This document shows, piece after piece, positions 1 through 8,556 of a stretch of 64,000 nucleotides of DNA. Every line of letters begins with the position of its first letter. Position 1 is the first letter of the stretch. Position numbers and translations under genes: made by a program. This DNA comes from JAUNSR01 sp036655355 (lineage in GTDB: Bacteria; Bacteroidota; Bacteroidia; Bacteroidales; JAUNSR01). The stretch covers positions 1 through 64,000 of the forward strand of contig JAVVQG010000011.1 in NCBI GenBank assembly GCA_036655355.1, given 5' to 3'. Under the pieces are notes generated by a model. It was not told the DNA's origin. It did no database searches and saw only the letters and a program-made list of their open reading frames with translations.

Positions 1-50
1 ACTCTTTCTATAACTGGATAATGTTTAACCAGTCTAACTTTTTGGGGTCA
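1..50. mobile_element. Possible IS end (terminal inverted repeat)
   Basis: Bases 33-50 read TCTAACTTTTTGGGGTCA, ending in CA. Read from base 50 leftwards this is TGACCCCAAAAAGTTAGA, which resembles the TG...CA termini of IS3-family (IS150-like) elements in Bacteroidota. No transposase is visible because the element would lie outside the window. Just to the right is one arm of a hairpin stem seen elsewhere as a terminator. The IS assignment rests on remembered terminus similarity and is tentative. Confidence 0.35.
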
Positions 51-154
51 CTTCAGTTTTCAGACAGCCTCTTTTGTTGTTTTCTAAGTTTGCAGCAGAG
101 CAGTTTGCTTTTGAGGAGATGTAATCGGAGAAATAAAGCGTGTTGCGGAATTTT

Positions 155-247
155 ATACAAAAAAACCCGGGCTCAGAATAACTTCTAAACCTCGGGCTCT
201 CTTTCTCTATATTTGGCAATTTTCACAAGAGTCTTTTTGCTCTGATT
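155..247 (-). ncRNA. Candidate small RNA, minus strand
   Basis: On the minus strand a perfect -7 box TATGTTTG (252-259) is followed about 50 bases later by a terminator-like hairpin. Its stem pairs CCCG-(a)-GG-TTTAG with CTGAG-CC-CGGG around an 8-base loop, and seven T residues follow (about 163-204, T-run at 157-163). A transcript starting near 245 would be about 90 nt. No ORF of meaningful length lies inside it. A matching -33 box is not evident. This could instead be the terminator of a transcript starting elsewhere. Confidence 0.4.
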
Positions 248-251
248 ATCG

Positions 252-259
252 CAAACATA
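252..259 (-). promoter_or_regulatory. -7 box TATGTTTG (minus)
   Basis: Exact match to the Bacteroides -7 consensus TAnnTTTG on the minus strand, placed to drive the candidate small RNA. No convincing -33 TTTG lies 19-21 bases upstream. Confidence 0.4.
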
Positions 260-441
260 CATAAATGAGCAACGATAGCTATTTAGCAAAATCTAATAGA
301 TGTGAAATTTAGTTACAAAAACAACTATATTAGGAGTTAACTGCAAGATATATAAAGATTTTTGTCTAAACTTAAATCAAATTAATAGATGCGTCCCTCA
401 CGGCGCAAATCGACCTTAATATCTATAAATAAAACAGATAC

Positions 442-2970
442 ATGAAAAGACTACTCTCCTTCTGCCTCGGAATAGCGACCTTAAGCGGGTGTGCCGAGAA
501 AAAAGAGCTTTCCGCCCCCCTCTCCCTGCGTTGGGACATGGGATGCAACGGAGTCGACAAAGACTATTATTCCAACTCCTTCACCCTGTTTAATCATACG
601 GATTCGGCATTGAAAGGAGATTGGGCGATCTATTTCAATCAATTACCCCGTAAGATCAGACAGGAGGAGAACGCACCGGTAAAAATTGAGGTGGTGAATG
701 CCGACTTTTTCAAAATGACCCCGACGGAACATTTCAAAGAACTGGGAGCAAACGACTCGCTGGTAATTGAATTTTTGGCATCCGCGGGACTCATCAAGGA
801 GTCGTTGGCTCCGGCGGGAGCCTATCTGGTACGTCAGATCAACGGAAAAGAGAGCACTCCGGTCAATGTGCCCGTTTCAACCACTCCTTTTACGGAAGAG
901 TGCCAATGGTCTCGTCCCAATATGCCCGAACCACCCTACCCTTACGGCGAGATCGTGTATTCGGAAATTGAAAATCTAAAACCGGTTTCGTTACAGGTTA
1001 CCGATCTGATTCCTTCTCTGAAATCAGTTTCAACCACTACCGGAATAGTTACGATCGGCAATTCCATCAACATCTCCGCACCCGAAGCGTATCGGAATGA
1101 AGCGACGCTTCTTGCCGAGAAGATGCAATCGCTCTATGGAATTAAAGATTCGACAGACGCACCCTTCAACGTGCGTTTTGAAAAACTCCCAGCAGATTTC
1201 AATAGTGCCAACGACGAGCATTACACCCTCAGCATCACACCGGGCGAGGCGATCATCCGCGGAAACGCCCCCCACGCCATATTCAACGGAACGCAAACCT
1301 TACTTGCCTTGTTAAAGAAAGAGGGAGCGAAAACAACGCTGCCGGCAATGATGATTTCCGACTATCCGGACCTTCCGTACCGGGGACAAATGATCGACAT
1401 CTCCCGCAATTACATTGCGAAAGAGAACCTGATGAAACTCATCGACCTACTCGCTTCTTATAAAATGAATGCGTTGCATCTACATGCCACGGACGATGAG
1501 GGGTGGCGCATTGAGATTCCGGGACTCGAGGAGTTGACCGCCGTCGGGGGCAGAAGAGGCCATACGACGGATGAATCGGATCGCCTGAAACCATCCTTTG
1601 GCAGCGGCCCGGATGCAGACGACCCCACTTCTCTCGGAAACGGTTTCTACACGAAAGAGGACTTCATTGAGATCCTGCAGTATGCACAAAAACGCCATGT
1701 GGATGTGATTCCGGAGGTAGATATGCCCGGCCATGCCCGTGCAGCAATCATCGCCATGAAAGCCCGATACAACAAATACAAAGATACGGACCTGCAGAAA
1801 GCCTCCGAATATCTGTTACACGACGCGCAAGATTCATCAAAATACAGCTCCGCACAGAGTTATTCAGATAACGTGATCAACGTTACGATGCCTTCCGCCT
1901 ACAAATTCATGGACAAGGTGATTTCAGAAATCGCCGCGATGTACCACGAAGCGGGAGTTCCCCTCAAAGCCCTTCACATCGGAGGAGATGAAGTGCCTCA
2001 CGGCTCCTGGAGCGGATCGCCGGTGGCGCAGGAGTTCATGAAGAATGAAAACATCGCCGATGCCCGGGATCTGAGTAACTACTTCTTTCGGAAAACACTG
2101 GAGATTTGCAACCGCTATGCTATTCCGATGGCGGGATGGCAAGAGATCGCCTTAGACCGCGAAGAGAAGGTTTATCCCGATTTCAAAGGGAAAATAGGCG
2201 ATGTATACTGTTGGAACACGGTACCCGAATGGGGTGGCGACGTTTATCCCGTGAACCTTGCCAATGCCGGATACGACGTGATTCTTTGCAATGCCAACAA
2301 TTGCTATTTCGACCTCTCATACAACAAGCATCAGGGGGAACCGGGACTGCATTGGGCAGGCTTCGTCAACGAAGTGAATTCCTTTAACCTGCAACCCTAC
2401 TCCGTTTACCGCTCCGCACGAACGGGAATGAACGGTAAGCCGAATGACCTGAAACAGATCGAAGCCGGCAAACCCCGTCTCACGGAGGAAGGCAAAAAAC
2501 ACATCAAAGGAGTGCAGGGGGAGTTGTGGTCTGAAAATGTTCTTTCTTACGCTCAGACCGAATATTCGCTCTTCCCGAAAATGTACGGTTTGATCGAACG
2601 GGGTTGGAATGCGCAGCCGGCATGGATGCTGGTATCCGATCCCGCCCAGGAACAAGCGGCTTATCAGGAAGCGCTCTCACACTATTATGCAAAGATCGGT
2701 ACGCATGAATTGCCATACCTCAACCGAATCGGTGCGAACTTCAGACTCAATCAGCCGGGTATCGTAATCAAAGAGGGTTTGTTGTACGCCAATGCCATCG
2801 TACCGGAAGCGGAGATCCGTTATACGCTCGACGGATCGGTTCCCACCCGCCATTCGACCAAATGGGAAAAACCGGTCGTGATCGGAAAAGAGGTGACCAA
2901 CGTACGGGCGAAAGCCTTTTACCTGGGGAAAGAGAGTCTCCCTACCCTGCTTCGGGTTTCACAGAACTAA
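442..2970 (+). CDS. GH20 beta-N-acetylhexosaminidase lipoprotein
   Basis: Exo-beta-N-acetylhexosaminidase that removes terminal GlcNAc/GalNAc from glycans or chitooligosaccharides by substrate-assisted catalysis. The N-terminus is a lipoprotein signal with lipobox LSGC and acylated Cys17, so it is probably attached to the outer membrane. Residues about 25-160 resemble the chitobiase N-terminal carbohydrate-binding domain. A GH20b-like region follows, and the catalytic barrel begins near residue 311 (LPYRGQMIDISRNY). The catalytic Asp-Glu pair is D516-E517 in HIGGDEVPHG. Residues about 760-842 form the chitobiase C-terminal fold (IRYTLDGSVPT). The 842-residue length is normal for multidomain bacterial GH20 enzymes. 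It is monocistronic and is followed by a strong terminator. No type IX secretion C-terminal domain is seen. Confidence 0.95.
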   Translation: MKRLLSFCLGIATLSGCAEKKELSAPLSLRWDMGCNGVDKDYYSNSFTLFNHTDSALKGDWAIYFNQLPRKIRQEENAPVKIEVVNADFFKMTPTEHFKELGANDSLVIEFLASAGLIKESLAPAGAYLVRQINGKESTPVNVPVSTTPFTEECQWSRPNMPEPPYPYGEIVYSEIENLKPVSLQVTDLIPSLKSVSTTTGIVTIGNSINISAPEAYRNEATLLAEKMQSLYGIKDSTDAPFNVRFEKLPADFNSANDEHYTLSITPGEAIIRGNAPHAIFNGTQTLLALLKKEGAKTTLPAMMISDYPDLPYRGQMIDISRNYIAKENLMKLIDLLASYKMNALHLHATDDEGWRIEIPGLEELTAVGGRRGHTTDESDRLKPSFGSGPDADDPTSLGNGFYTKEDFIEILQYAQKRHVDVIPEVDMPGHARAAIIAMKARYNKYKDTDLQKASEYLLHDAQDSSKYSSAQSYSDNVINVTMPSAYKFMDKVISEIAAMYHEAGVPLKALHIGGDEVPHGSWSGSPVAQEFMKNENIADARDLSNYFFRKTLEICNRYAIPMAGWQEIALDREEKVYPDFKGKIGDVYCWNTVPEWGGDVYPVNLANAGYDVILCNANNCYFDLSYNKHQGEPGLHWAGFVNEVNSFNLQPYSVYRSARTGMNGKPNDLKQIEAGKPRLTEEGKKHIKGVQGELWSENVLSYAQTEYSLFPKMYGLIERGWNAQPAWMLVSDPAQEQAAYQEALSHYYAKIGTHELPYLNRIGANFRLNQPGIVIKEGLLYANAIVPEAEIRYTLDGSVPTRHSTKWEKPVVIGKEVTNVRAKAFYLGKESLPTLLRVSQN

Positions 2971-2990
2971 TCCGTTCAATCGGTATTTGA

Positions 2991-3030
2991 AACAGAAGAG
3001 CGTTCCCCGACGGATCGCTCTTCTGTTTTG
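2991..3030 (+). terminator. Terminator after GH20 gene
   Basis: A perfect 12-bp stem AACAGAAGAGCG / CGCTCTTCTGTT with a 13-base loop, followed by TTG, begins 20 bases after the hexosaminidase stop codon. Confidence 0.85.
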
Positions 3031-3099
3031 ATATCCCTGAGAGCGGTGGCACACATCTTATTTTCTAATTTATTGAATGGAATTTCCTATTCTTTCAAT

Positions 3100-3107
3100 T
3101 ACTTTTG
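3100..3107 (+). promoter_or_regulatory. -7 box TACTTTTG for aroA
   Basis: Exact TAnnTTTG match. Transcription would start near 3114, downstream of the GTG/ATG-type codons that would extend aroA to 3077. This supports ATG 3131 as the start. Confidence 0.6.
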
Positions 3108-3130
3108 TCTTATCATATAAACACTTTCAT

Positions 3131-4354
3131 ATGAAGTACAGGATACATGCTCCTAACACGATACACACAAAGGTGACACTACCCGCCTCAAAAAGCATCA
3201 GCAACCGCGCACTCATCCTCAACGCGTTGAGTTATAATCCCCGCATGCCGGAAAATCTTTCCGACTGCGATGATACCCGGGTGATGGTGCGTGCTTTCGA
3301 ATCCGATTCCAACCGATTCGATATCGGAGCGGCGGGCACTTCGATGCGCTTCCTTACCGCGTTCCTTTCTAAGATCGGAGGCGTATGGGAAATCACCGGC
3401 AGCGAACGGATGAAGAACCGTCCGATCGGCATTCTGGTGGATGCCTTACGTGCGCTGGGAGCACAGATCGAATACATGGAAAAAGAGGGATATCCCCCTC
3501 TGAAGATTACGGGACGCGCCCTACAGGGCGGTTCTTTGGAGATGAACGGAGCGGTGAGTTCGCAGTTCATCTCGGCCCTGCTGATGATTGGTCCAACCAT
3601 GCGAGACGGGTTGACACTGACGCTTACCGGCGAAGTGATCTCTACACCTTACATACGCATGACCCTGGGGATGCTCGCTGAGTTCGGGATCGCTTCCGAA
3701 TGGCAGGGAAACACCATCCGCATCGAACCACAGGATTTTCTTCCCGTACCGTTCCGGGTGGAATCGGACTGGTCTGCCGCCTCTTATTGGTATCAGATCG
3801 CCTCGTTCGCTCCCGATTTCAATATCTTCTTGAAAGGACTACGCAAAGAGAGTTACCAGGGCGATTCGCGCATTGCTGATTTCTTCGCTCAGATCGGTGT
3901 GGGATCAGAATTCACCCCCGAAGGGATTCGTCTATTTTCAAACGGAATCCATTGTGAACTGATGCAACTCGACTTGACCGATCAACCCGATCTGGCCCAG
4001 ACACTGGTGGTGACCTGTGCATTGAAGGGAATCCGGTTTCGTTTTACGGGATTGCAGAGTCTGAAAATCAAGGAAACAGACCGCATCACGGCCCTCAAGC
4101 AGGAGCTGAAAAAACTGGGTTATCTCATTACAGACCGCAATGACTCCATCCTGGAGTGGAATGGTGAACGCTGCGAACCGGAAGCCGATGCGGTATTAAA
4201 AACATACGAAGATCATCGAATGGCGATGGCGTTCGCGCCGGCTGCCCTGCTCTGTGGTGCTGTCTCGATGGAGGAGCCCGGTGTGGTAAGCAAATCCTAT
4301 CCCGCTTTCTGGCAGGATCTTGAAGCAGCAGGCTTCCGCATCGAACAGATCTGA
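3131..4354 (+). CDS. aroA: EPSP synthase (3-phosphoshikimate 1-carboxyvinyltransferase)
   Basis: Condenses shikimate-3-phosphate with PEP in the shikimate pathway to chorismate; cytoplasmic. Family motifs visible include PASKSISNRALIL (substrate binding), AGTSMRFLTAF, NGAVSSQFISALL, KETDRI and DHRMAMAFAP. The product is 407 residues from ATG 3131. An in-frame upstream start at 3077 would add 18 residues unrelated to the family and would lie upstream of the predicted transcription start. It heads a plus-strand block that runs into the PorW/PorX genes with gaps of 75, 55 and 37 bases. Confidence 0.95.
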   Translation: MKYRIHAPNTIHTKVTLPASKSISNRALILNALSYNPRMPENLSDCDDTRVMVRAFESDSNRFDIGAAGTSMRFLTAFLSKIGGVWEITGSERMKNRPIGILVDALRALGAQIEYMEKEGYPPLKITGRALQGGSLEMNGAVSSQFISALLMIGPTMRDGLTLTLTGEVISTPYIRMTLGMLAEFGIASEWQGNTIRIEPQDFLPVPFRVESDWSAASYWYQIASFAPDFNIFLKGLRKESYQGDSRIADFFAQIGVGSEFTPEGIRLFSNGIHCELMQLDLTDQPDLAQTLVVTCALKGIRFRFTGLQSLKIKETDRITALKQELKKLGYLITDRNDSILEWNGERCEPEADAVLKTYEDHRMAMAFAPAALLCGAVSMEEPGVVSKSYPAFWQDLEAAGFRIEQI

Positions 4355-4429
4355 CGATCAAACGTTTAATCAATTACCGGATGTTTATGCGACATCCACT
4401 TATTTTCACTTTATAATTTTCAATTTACT

Positions 4430-4855
4430 ATGTGGGTATTACTTTTAGGAGTCGTCATACTCGGTTTTCTGACCGCTATATTTGGTTATTTCAACCACCT
4501 GAGAATAAAAAAGAAACTCGAACGAGGAGAAGTGATCGTCGAACCCGAACCGATCCAGTTGGAAGAGGAGGAGTGTTGCGGGGAACATGCCACTTGTGAG
4601 AAAGATTCACTGCTGACAGCCGTAAGCAAAGAGATAGAGTATTATGACGATGAGGAGTTGGACACTTGGAAACACATTCCCGGCGATCAACATACACCCG
4701 AAGCGATCGAAGAATTCCGCAACGTTTTCTACACGCTGAAAGAGGATGAAGTGGCGGGCTGGGTACGCAGTCTTCTTTTACGGGAAATCGAATTGCCCGA
4801 TGAGATAAAAGACGAAGTGCTGCTGATTGTCCGCGAACGAAGAATACATCCCTAA
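4430..4855 (+). CDS. Small Cys-rich single-pass membrane protein
   Basis: 141 residues. Residues about 2-22 form one hydrophobic segment (WVLLLGVVILGFLTAIFGYF), followed by a basic stretch (RIKKKLERG), so the rest is probably cytoplasmic. A Glu-rich linker leads into EEEECCGEHATCEK, a Cys/His cluster that could bind a metal or form disulfides. The C-terminal half is soluble and helical with many acidic residues. I recognise it only as a conserved Bacteroidales protein of unknown function. It lies immediately before a metal-type ABC permease, which makes a metal-related role possible but unproven. Confidence 0.8.
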   Translation: MWVLLLGVVILGFLTAIFGYFNHLRIKKKLERGEVIVEPEPIQLEEEECCGEHATCEKDSLLTAVSKEIEYYDDEELDTWKHIPGDQHTPEAIEEFRNVFYTLKEDEVAGWVRSLLLREIELPDEIKDEVLLIVRERRIHP

Positions 4856-4900
4856 TAAACCGGCTTAATAATGCTTCCTTAATAATGCTTCCTTAATAAC
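4853..4900. repeat. 14-bp tandem repeat with stops in all frames
   Basis: After the stop codon of the Cys-rich protein the unit TTAATAATGCTTCC occurs twice (4865-4878, 4879-4892), with a partial third copy TTAATAAC to 4900. The natural stop is itself TAATAA. Because the unit is 14 bases, successive TAA codons fall in all three forward frames. Confidence 0.8.
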
Positions 4901-4910
4901 AACCCCCGAC

Positions 4911-5720
4911 ATGCTCGAAATCATACACTATACATTTTTCCAGAATGCCCTGATGGGCGCGCTTCTCGTAAGTATCTGCTGCGGGATTTTGGGCACATAC
5001 GTGGTAACCAGAAGACTTGTTTTCATCACCGGAGGGATCACCCACGCCTCTTTCGGCGGATTGGGTGTAGGCTTTTTTGCAGGCTGGAATCCCATCGTTA
5101 CCGCTATTGTCTTCGCTATCCTTTCAGCCTTCGGCGTAGAATGGCTCTCTAAAAAACAGGCCGTGCGCGAAGATTCGGCGATCGCCGTATTCTGGGCTCT
5201 GGGGATGGCTATCGGTATTATCTTCATCTTCATGACTCCCGGATTCACGCCGGGACTTACCGAATTCCTATTCGGCAACATACTGACCATCACCGGCAAG
5301 GACCTGATTTGGTTTGCGGGATTCACGTTCCTCCTTACCCTGTTCATCGCCTTGTTTCTGCGTGCGATTATCTACGTCGCTTTTGACCGGGAATTCGCTC
5401 GGGTACGGAATCTGCCCGTACGATTTATTGAATACACCATGATGATCTTCATCGCAATCGCCATCGTGTTGAGCATACGCATGATCGGCATCGTGCTGCT
5501 GATGTCGGTGATCACCCTGCCGCAAATGATCAGTTCGCTTTTCGTCAATGACTTTACGAAGATTATGCTCGGATCGGTTGTAACCTGTCTGTCGGCATGT
5601 GTTACCGGGTTATTCCTTTCCTACCAGCTAAACGTTCCGGCGGGAGCATGCATCGTATTCATCCTTGTACTGTTTTATTTATTGGGTAAGACAATAAAAA
5701 AGCTACAATTACGTCAGTAA
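4911..5720 (+). CDS. ABC-3 family metal transporter permease (ZnuB/MntB-like)
   Basis: Integral membrane permease of 269 residues with about eight hydrophobic segments, of the family that imports Zn2+, Mn2+ or Fe2+ across the inner membrane with an ATPase and a binding protein. Typical features include the N-terminal NALMGALLVSICCGILGTYVVTRR and the ITHASFGGLGVG segment. The C-terminal half contains SIRMIGIVLLMSVITLPQ, the conserved helix of this family. No ATPase or solute-binding protein gene lies beside it, so partners must be elsewhere. It lies 55 bases after the Cys-rich membrane protein gene and 37 bases before the PorW-like gene. The substrate cannot be read from the sequence. Confidence 0.88.
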   Translation: MLEIIHYTFFQNALMGALLVSICCGILGTYVVTRRLVFITGGITHASFGGLGVGFFAGWNPIVTAIVFAILSAFGVEWLSKKQAVREDSAIAVFWALGMAIGIIFIFMTPGFTPGLTEFLFGNILTITGKDLIWFAGFTFLLTLFIALFLRAIIYVAFDREFARVRNLPVRFIEYTMMIFIAIAIVLSIRMIGIVLLMSVITLPQMISSLFVNDFTKIMLGSVVTCLSACVTGLFLSYQLNVPAGACIVFILVLFYLLGKTIKKLQLRQ

Positions 5721-5757
5721 TAACAGATTCATTCATCTATCTCATAATCATTAGCCT

Positions 5758-8556
5758 TTGTCTGTCAACAAAATAAAGTTTGGGTTCCTGATAAGCGCAT
5801 TACTACTGCTGTGTGGCTGTTCATTGAAGAAAAACACCACCTTTACACGGCAGTATCGCGCCTTCACGACCCGGTATAACGTCTACTTCAATGCCAGCGA
5901 AGCGTATAACGAATCGTTGACGAACTTTGAACAGAGTTATGAAGACGACTACTCGCAGAACCTCTTTCTCCACCCCGTGAGCTCCCTCGCCGATAAAGAG
6001 CCGGTAGCAAACGGCGGATTCGACCGCGCGATCGAAAAGAGTCAGAAAGCGATCAAACTCCGCTCCATTCCCAAACGACCGGCAAAAAATGCGCGTAAAG
6101 CGAACGATCCACGCTACAAGCAATACCTCAAACGTACCGAATACAACCCCTTCCTGCACAACGCATGGGTGCTGATGGGGAAATCGCAATTCTACAAAGG
6201 CGATTTTCTAGGCGCTAACGCTACATTCCTTTACATCACCCGTCACTTCTCCTGGCTGCCTGAAACCGTTACGGAGAGTCAACTGTGGATGGTGCGCTGT
6301 TATACCGAAATGGGTTGGGTATATGAAGCGGAGAACGTTCTCTCGCGCATCGATGAGAACAAGATCCCGGCGAATCAGAGCGATTTCTTCGCCACCACGT
6401 ATGCCGCCTATCTCCTCAAAAAAGGGGAATCGGCCCGCGCGATCCCCTACCTCGAAAAAGCCGTCGCCGCACAAAAGAACAAAGCGCAACGGATACGCAT
6501 GAAATTCCTGCTCGCTCAGCTTTATGCCGAGAATAACGACCCCACAAAAGCTTACAACACATTCGGTTCTGTGATCCGGATGAATCCTGCTTACCGAACA
6601 CTTTTCAATGCAAGCATTAAACAAACCGAAGTGATGCCGCGCGGCAATAGCGCAAAAATAGAGAAGAAACTCAACCGCATGCTCCGTGATCCGCGTAACA
6701 AAGAGTATATCGATCAAATCTACTATGCAAAAGGAAACCTCTTCCTTCAGCGAGGAGATACGATCAAAGCAATTGCCGCATACGAACAGGCTGTCTCAAA
6801 AAGCACCCGCAACGGCATGGATAAAGCGGTGGCGGCATTGAAATTAGGCGATCTGACCTTTCAACGCGAAGCGTATATATCGGCCCAACCCGCTTATGCA
6901 GCGGCAATCAGCATTCTTCCGGAAAAACACAGCGAATACGCACGCATATCGCGTCTTTCGGGGGTATTGGACAAACTGATGGTCCACGCCGAAACCGTAC
7001 ACATGCAAGACAGTCTGCTCACCCTGGCGGAGATGCCGGAAGCAGATCGCATGAAAGCGATTCAGCGTATCATCGACGAGGTGATCAGACAGGAGAAAGA
7101 GTCCGAAAGAGAGGCGCGAAGAGAAGAGTTCGAGAAAAACAAAGGAAATTTCGAAGATCCCTTTGCGGGCGCTTCCGGTGTAATCGCCCCTCCCACCACC
7201 AATACGGGCGATAACTCGTGGTATTTCTACAATAAAACGGCTGTAAGTGCCGGAAAAAATGATTTCCAACGTCGTTGGGGATCACGCAAACCGGAAGACA
7301 ACTGGAGACGAAGAAATAAAACCGAAGTGCTTGCTCCTTTCGATAACGCCGTCACCGAATCGGATCCGACAGATGCGAAGTCAGAGGAAGAGGCGAATCC
7401 GCAAGCCGGAAGCGACGGAGGTGAAACAGCGCAACAACAGCTTGTCGACTCGAAGAATCCGGAATTCTACCTGCGTCAGCTTCCGATCACTCCGGCGGAT
7501 AAGAACAATGCCCACCGCCTGATTCAGGAGGGGCTGTTTAACATGGGACTCATCATCAACCGTGAACTTGAGAACCTGCCGCTTGCCATTAAAACACTCG
7601 AAAAACTAGATACCCGTTATCCGGAGAATGAACATCAGCTGGACTCTTATTATGAAATCTATTTGATGTACATGCGACTGAACGATATCGCCTCGGCCGA
7701 TGTTTATAAGAATAAGATTCTGACCCGTTTCCCCGCTTCATCGTATGGCATGGCGCTGAGCGATCCTGACTACATCCGAAACTTGAAGGAGATGGATAGC
7801 AGACAGGGGGAGTTGTATGAGGAGACCTATCGGGAATACCTTGCCGGAAATACCGAAGCCGTTCACCGCAACTACGCGTTTGTGAAAGAGAAATGGCCGC
7901 TTGCCAAGTTGATGCCTCAGTTTCTCTTCCTGCATTCGCTCTCTTTTGTGGCCGAAAAGAATACAACCGCTTTCCGAGAAAACCTCGAACAACTGACCGC
8001 CCTCTATGGCGAAAGTTCCGTAGCGCCGTTGGCTGCTCAAATGGTGAGGGGATTGGCGGATGGGAAAGAGCTGATAACCGACGGTACCACGGCCAAAGGG
8101 ATGATTTGGAAAACAAGACTGTCCGTTAAAGACGGTGACGGCAAGGAGATGCAGGAAACACCGCGCTTTGAGATTACAGAAGCGGCACCACACCTGCTTG
8201 TATTGGCTTTCCCTACCGATTCGCTGAATGTGAATCAGTTGTTGTTTGATGTCGCAAAATATAATTTCACCAATTTTTTGGTGAAAGATTTCGATTTGGA
8301 GGTGATTACCTTTCAGGAGTTATCAATGCTCGTTGTGAAAGGTTTTGATAACTTTGAGGAGTTGAGCCGCTACCGTTTGATAATGGCACTCCCGAGTGGA
8401 TTGAAATTGCCGGAACAGGTGACGCCGGTTATGATCTCCGATACGAACTTCAGATTGTTGCTCGAAGGCCGCTCCTTTGGGGAATATTTCAGTTTTCTGG
8501 AGGAGAAAAGTATTGCCAAAACCGAATCTGAAAATCCTAAAATTGTAATTGAATGA
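5758..8556 (+). CDS. porW: PorW/SprE-like TPR lipoprotein
   Basis: 932-residue lipoprotein: lipobox LLCGC with acylated Cys21. It then has TPR-like helical repeats through about residues 100-450, a disordered Glu/Asn-rich linker (about 450-560), and a further helical repeat and C-terminal region. The start YRAFTTRYNVYFNASEAY is typical of the PorW/SprE family. In type IX secretion (T9SS) organisms this family is a periplasmic lipoprotein that links the membrane complex to outer-membrane components. The start codon is TTG at 5758, because no in-frame ATG precedes the signal peptide. The stop overlaps the porX start by 4 bases, so the two are probably translationally coupled. No other T9SS structural gene is in the window, so its role here is inferred. 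Confidence 0.78.
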   Translation: MSVNKIKFGFLISALLLLCGCSLKKNTTFTRQYRAFTTRYNVYFNASEAYNESLTNFEQSYEDDYSQNLFLHPVSSLADKEPVANGGFDRAIEKSQKAIKLRSIPKRPAKNARKANDPRYKQYLKRTEYNPFLHNAWVLMGKSQFYKGDFLGANATFLYITRHFSWLPETVTESQLWMVRCYTEMGWVYEAENVLSRIDENKIPANQSDFFATTYAAYLLKKGESARAIPYLEKAVAAQKNKAQRIRMKFLLAQLYAENNDPTKAYNTFGSVIRMNPAYRTLFNASIKQTEVMPRGNSAKIEKKLNRMLRDPRNKEYIDQIYYAKGNLFLQRGDTIKAIAAYEQAVSKSTRNGMDKAVAALKLGDLTFQREAYISAQPAYAAAISILPEKHSEYARISRLSGVLDKLMVHAETVHMQDSLLTLAEMPEADRMKAIQRIIDEVIRQEKESEREARREEFEKNKGNFEDPFAGASGVIAPPTTNTGDNSWYFYNKTAVSAGKNDFQRRWGSRKPEDNWRRRNKTEVLAPFDNAVTESDPTDAKSEEEANPQAGSDGGETAQQQLVDSKNPEFYLRQLPITPADKNNAHRLIQEGLFNMGLIINRELENLPLAIKTLEKLDTRYPENEHQLDSYYEIYLMYMRLNDIASADVYKNKILTRFPASSYGMALSDPDYIRNLKEMDSRQGELYEETYREYLAGNTEAVHRNYAFVKEKWPLAKLMPQFLFLHSLSFVAEKNTTAFRENLEQLTALYGESSVAPLAAQMVRGLADGKELITDGTTAKGMIWKTRLSVKDGDGKEMQETPRFEITEAAPHLLVLAFPTDSLNVNQLLFDVAKYNFTNFLVKDFDLEVITFQELSMLVVKGFDNFEELSRYRLIMALPSGLKLPEQVTPVMISDTNFRLLLEGRSFGEYFSFLEEKSIAKTESENPKIVIE

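Noticed and set aside
34..219. 61-residue minus-strand ORF at the left edge
   Set aside because: It crosses the putative IS end and the candidate small-RNA terminator and has no recognisable protein features.
3077..3130. N-terminal extension of aroA
   Set aside because: It spans the -7 box and adds residues not found in the EPSP synthase family.
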